Shown here piece after piece: positions 60,596 through 64,000 of a stretch of DNA of 64,000 bases. Origin of the DNA: Sambucus nigra (Eukaryota > Streptophyta > Magnoliopsida > Dipsacales > Adoxaceae); NCBI GenBank assembly GCA_949130495.1, contig OX422221.1, positions 144,679,405-144,743,404 on the forward strand, in the 5' to 3' direction. The position numbers and the translations under genes are program-made. The notes below the pieces were generated by a model. The model saw nothing but the letters and a program-made list of their open reading frames with translations. It was not told where the DNA came from and made no database searches. Position 1 is the first letter of the stretch; each line of letters opens with the position of its first letter.

Positions 60596-61598
60596 TCTGA
60601 AATTTGGAACTGCCTACTGTGATTTGATATGTAGGACATGGTTGATGACTCAAATTGTAAATACTTGTTTTGAGAAAGTATAATATGACACTGGAAAACT
60701 TTATTGATTAATAAAGTTAGAATGAGAACTTTGGTCACTAATTGAAATATTCTTCTCAAACAATTGAATCGTTACATTTTGAATCCGGAGAATAACGTAA
60801 GATAAGTTAAATCATCGGGGAAAGATAGTGTGATATATGATGAGATAAACCATTGGGAAGGTTAGTACGATAGGAGTGCACATTAGAAGAGAGGTGAGAA
60901 TTTCTCAAGAGAGTGTCGCACTAATATGTTGTTGCATTGGCCTGTATCAATTTAAATACTTGCTAAACGAATTTTTAAATCATATACACTATCGGGCTCT
61001 GACCCGTTTCTCTCTCTCTCTCTCTCTTGTATATATATGTATGTACTACAGGTGCCCAGCCACATGGGCGTCTTTCTTAGGATCCCTTGGAAGGAACATG
61101 CTGCAGCTAAGGTGGGAGTTGCATGCCACTTGCTTAGACGATTTCATTTACTTGATTCCACTTCCATGATTCTCAGTTATTTGGGCAAGTGTCGCCCTTT
61201 CCACTATTTATCTGTTATGTTGGGACATTTGTATTTCAGTTATTTCTAGTACTGTTACTTTGGGATTTATTCAGCATGTATGTTTTACATTAAATTTTAA
61301 ATGTTGGGATTTTGGATGCTGAATGTTTAAATCAATTGGATTATGTTCCAGGATAATTGTTGTATGATTCTTACTTATTGAAAATGTTGTTACTAATTAA
61401 ATAAATAATTTTCCTTTAAAAATAAAATTGGTTAATAATGTTGAAAAAGGGTTTTGACACTTAGCTTAATTAAGTAGGGTGTTAAAATGGAAAAATTTAT
61501 TTTCACGACAGTGATGCTAAGAATGAACCAACTGTTCACCTTGATTTTAATTTAATAAAGGAGTGATCGCCTGGTATTTAATTAGGCGGGGTGTCACA
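58546..61598 (+). mobile_element. Tekay solo LTR (3053 bp) in the copia RT
   Basis: It starts TGTAATACCCCC and ends GGCGGGGTGTCACA, flanked by GTACC on both sides (58541-58545 and 61599-61603). It is the same family as the LTR at 36595-39429 (inverted relative to it). The conserved CAGTGATGCTAAGAATGA block is at 61508-61525. A GATC-palindrome cluster lies at 59662-59736 and TATATAA at 59909-59915. The AT run at 60557-60592 and the CT run near 61009-61028 are simple repeats. Frames such as 60876-61169 are LTR artefacts. Confidence 0.93.
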
Positions 61599-61603
61599 GT
61601 ACC

Positions 61604-62511
61604 TTTCACAAAACTTTGAAATGAAAGATTTGGGCGAGGCATCCTTCGTGATCGGGATATAGATTTATCGTGATCGATCACGTGGATTGATAGGATGGTC
61701 TCAGAAGGCTTACATTAACAAAGTTTTACAAAGGTTTGGCATACAAAATTGTAATCCTATTAATGTTCCAATTCTAAAAGGAGAGAAATCTAGTTTAAGT
61801 TAATGTCCTCAAAGTGAATTGAAAAGGGATCACATGAAAGGTGTGTCATATGCTTCTCGTGTAAGGAGTTTATTATATGCACAAGTTTGTACTCGGCCGG
61901 ATATTAGTTTTGCCATTAGGATGGTGGGAAGATATCAAAGCAATCTGGGTGACTTCCATTGGAAGGCTGCAAAGAAGGTGTTAAGGTACTTGCTAGGAAC
62001 CAAAGACTACATGTTCATTTATAGGAGATCTGATCACCTTGAGGTGATTATTTATTTAGACTCAGATTTTGAAGGATGCTTTGATAGTAGGAAAAGCACT
62101 TCGGGTTATGTGTACCTTCTGGCATGAGGGACCGTTTCATGAAAAAGTGATAAACAGAGTGTCATCGCTTCTTCAACTATAGAGGCATGGTTTGTGGGTT
62201 ATTATGAAGCTACAAATCATGGGTTATGGCTGTGAAATTTTATTTCAGGACTTAGCATTATCGGTTCAGTATCTAATCCACTGAAGATTTATTGCGATAA
62301 TGTCGCATCAGTCTTCTTTTTAAAGAATGATAGATATTCGAAAGGAGCTAAGCATATTGAGATGAAGTGTCTTTCTCCCAAAGAAGAAGTTCAGAAACAA
62401 ACCGTGTCAATTGAACACATTACTGCTAGTGTTAACATAGTTGATCCTTTAACGAAAGGACTATCTCCGAATATACTTTTGCAACATACTAAAGAGATGG
62501 GTCTCGAGTAG
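61604..62511 (+). pseudogene. Copia reverse transcriptase end and RNase H
   Basis: This continues RT: FEMKDLGEASFVIGI (the MKDLG.A..ILG block), SQKAYINKVLQRFGI, then the RNase H part with LYAQVCTRPDISFAIRMVGRY, WKAAKKVLRYLLGTKDYM, YLDSDFEGCFDSRKSTSGYV (catalytic Asp present), KSDKQSVIASSTIEAWFVGY, KIYCDNVASVFFLKN, KHIEMKCLSPKEEV and NIVDPLTKGLS. Pol ends at TAG 62509-62511. Several stops (near 61800, 62125 and 62235) break the frame. Confidence 0.83.
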
Positions 62512-62874
62512 TTAATTGTGTAATTGCTATTTGTTTAGTTATTTGACACAACTTTTTATATCAATAAAGTGTTTCTGAATTCTAAATTTCTGTCTTAATT
62601 GTATACATGCATGTGAATGACTGAATGTGACACAAATAGTCTTTTATAAAAGACAATATGGGACCATTATGATAACTCAGATATTTATCCTTATTAAATA
62701 TAACATTGATGGCATGATAAATGGAAGGAACCATGCTCTTGAATAAGGGTGGAACCGCCATGACTCACACTAATGAAGTATTTAGTTAAGGTGCTTAATG
62801 ATGTTCTAAGATACTTGCGCAACTTATCTTAATCAATTCATTAGGTATAACTTTAATAGAACGAAATGGAAGAC
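62512..62874 (+). other. Copia 3' untranslated region
   Basis: AT-rich sequence without genes between the pol stop and the 3' LTR. The last bases before the LTR (GAAATGGAAGA) are purine-rich and serve as a weak polypurine tract. Confidence 0.6.
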
Positions 62875-63480
62875 TGTTGAAATTATATTATTTAATTATT
62901 TATTAATTACAAAATTCGACCGAATTTTGTAATTATAAATTAAATTAATTAATTCTCCTGAATTAGTGTGGTTCAAATAAGGGGACGAATTTGGTTAAAT
63001 TAATGAATTAATCTTAGACAATTATTATTCCAAAGGTCTCATGACTTTTGGTATATTTGTGAGTCCCTTTAATTAATTTAGTGGATGGTAGATGATGAGT
63101 TTTAAGAGAAATTTCGGCTCCCCACCCTATGTATAGTGAACTAATCTCCACTAATTGGTACACAATAACACAAAGTATATTTGGGTTAGAAAGAGATAAG
63201 ATCTTGAAGAGTGATTCTGGTTGTTTTTCATGAGTGATTCTGGATCATTTGGGAAGGAAGAGATAAGATCTTAAAGAAGGAACAACAAGGAGTTTTTAAG
63301 AAATTATTCTCAAGACACGTCAAGCGCTACAAACAAATCAAAGCTTCATGAAAAAAGGTATTTTGTCCATATAATTTGTAGTTAAAAATAAAATTGTGAT
63401 TGCATGATAATATTGAAGATCTAATAAGAATTAATTATAGATATATGTATAATTCTTATTCATGTTAAGTATAGTTTACA
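62875..63480 (+). repeat. 3' LTR of the copia element
   Basis: It runs from TGTTGAAATTATATT to AGTTTACA and is followed by ACTAA. It contains a short local duplication of AAGAGATAAGATCTT near 63190 and 63260 that the 5' LTR lacks. Confidence 0.87.
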
Positions 63481-64000
63481 ACTAATGTGTTTGATTTTTC
63501 ATTTATAATTCTTAGTCATGTTAAATATAATTTACAACTAATGTGTTTGGTTTCTTTTTAATTTCTCATTATTTTGCATTTATATTATATATCTTTTGTT
63601 ATTTATTTGAGTCATTCTTCATCTTTGATCTTTGACGTGCATAAATTACTCTATGAAGTGACTATCCGATAACAATATTGAGTATGAATATGTGTTACCC
63701 AGGAGCTATATCGCATGAGTTATGTTAACCTTATATATTTATTCATGTTTTCCCGCGGGCTGACTCGTGTTCATTTTATGGGCCATATTTTTATGTTTGT
63801 GTAAAATTACTCTAACCATTACCTGTTTCTTTGTTATTATTATTTGCACTAGCTTTTGACTTGTAATACTGCTAATCATTAGTTGATTGAAAAAAATATA
63901 TTGCAAACAGTCAACCCAGTTCATGAGACCATAACCCTACCAACCATGACACTTTGATAGTTATCGTGCACCATGAATTATCATCATTTTGTCAACTCTT
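63481..64000. other. Right flank, AT-rich, no gene seen
   Basis: The LTR end plus flank is duplicated in tandem: TTCTTATTCATGTTAA..TTTACAACTAATGTGTTTG (63440-63495) recurs at about 63508-63550. Beyond that I see nothing recognisable; the minus-strand frame at 63924-63739 has no motif. Confidence 0.5.

Larger units (their letters stand above)
53412..63480 (+). mobile_element. Tork-like Ty1/Copia element, decayed, split by a solo LTR
   Basis: LTRs of 619 and 606 bp (53412-54030 and 62875-63480) flank gag, protease, integrase, RT and RNase H in copia order (integrase before RT). Flanking bases GCTAA and ACTAA are a target-site duplication with one change. Removing the 3-kb solo LTR leaves about 7.0 kb. 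LTRs have diverged noticeably, coding regions are full of stops, integrase has a large deletion and the RT catalytic motif is changed; the element is old and dead. Confidence 0.88.

Overview
This window looks like plant nuclear DNA, most likely from a eudicot's repeat-rich, pericentromeric-type heterochromatin. It is AT-rich and I find no single-copy host gene, rRNA or tRNA gene. Almost every recognisable protein belongs to an LTR retrotransposon: plant-specific Ty3/Gypsy lineages (Tat, Athila, Tekay/Del chromovirus) and Ty1/Copia (Tork-like). Most coding regions carry stops and frameshifts. Lineage names come from recognising protein motifs by eye; no search was run.

Layout. 1-2022: an inverted LTR end, then a Tekay-type LTR, primer binding site (PBS) and gag scrap. 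2023-5100: AT-rich DNA I cannot assign. 5101-36594: one old Tat-lineage element (5' LTR, gag, PR, RT, RNase H, second archaeal-type RNase H, IN, then a long antisense gene with a plant-mobile-domain-like protein). It is split by three insertions: a 681-bp unclassified piece in RT, an 1815-bp solo LTR in IN, and a Tekay solo LTR (18542-33716) in the antisense gene. That solo LTR in turn contains a complete 12.3-kb Athila element (20366-32668). 36595-43126: a minus-strand Tekay chromovirus inserted in the Tat 3' LTR. It has PR, RT, RNase H, IN, chromodomain and 3' LTR, but lacks gag and is joined on its 5' side to an LTR of a different family. That foreign LTR (from 43127) is split by another Tekay solo LTR (44592-48086). 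48750-50815: a 5'-truncated copia pol. 50816-52550: unassigned. 52551-53328: a short Mutator-like element with a 9-bp target-site duplication (TSD). 53412-63480: a full-length but decayed Tork-like copia whose RT is split by a Tekay solo LTR (58546-61598). 63481-64000: flank.

How the parts relate. TSDs read directly from the sequence (ATTCT, TTAAA, ACAAG, CTTTC, GTACC, TTTAATCAA) give the nesting order: Tat, then Tekay LTR, then Athila; and copia, then Tekay LTR. The Athila element is the youngest large insertion: its two LTRs are nearly identical and its third ORF is still open over 381 codons, although gag and pol are broken. The most interesting signals are regulatory and structural: an 18-bp block at a fixed distance (about 91 bp) from the 3' end of five Tekay LTRs; GATC-centred palindrome clusters upstream of TATA boxes both in the Athila LTR and in front of its third ORF; and a spliced-looking antisense gene with its own TATA box in the Tat element.
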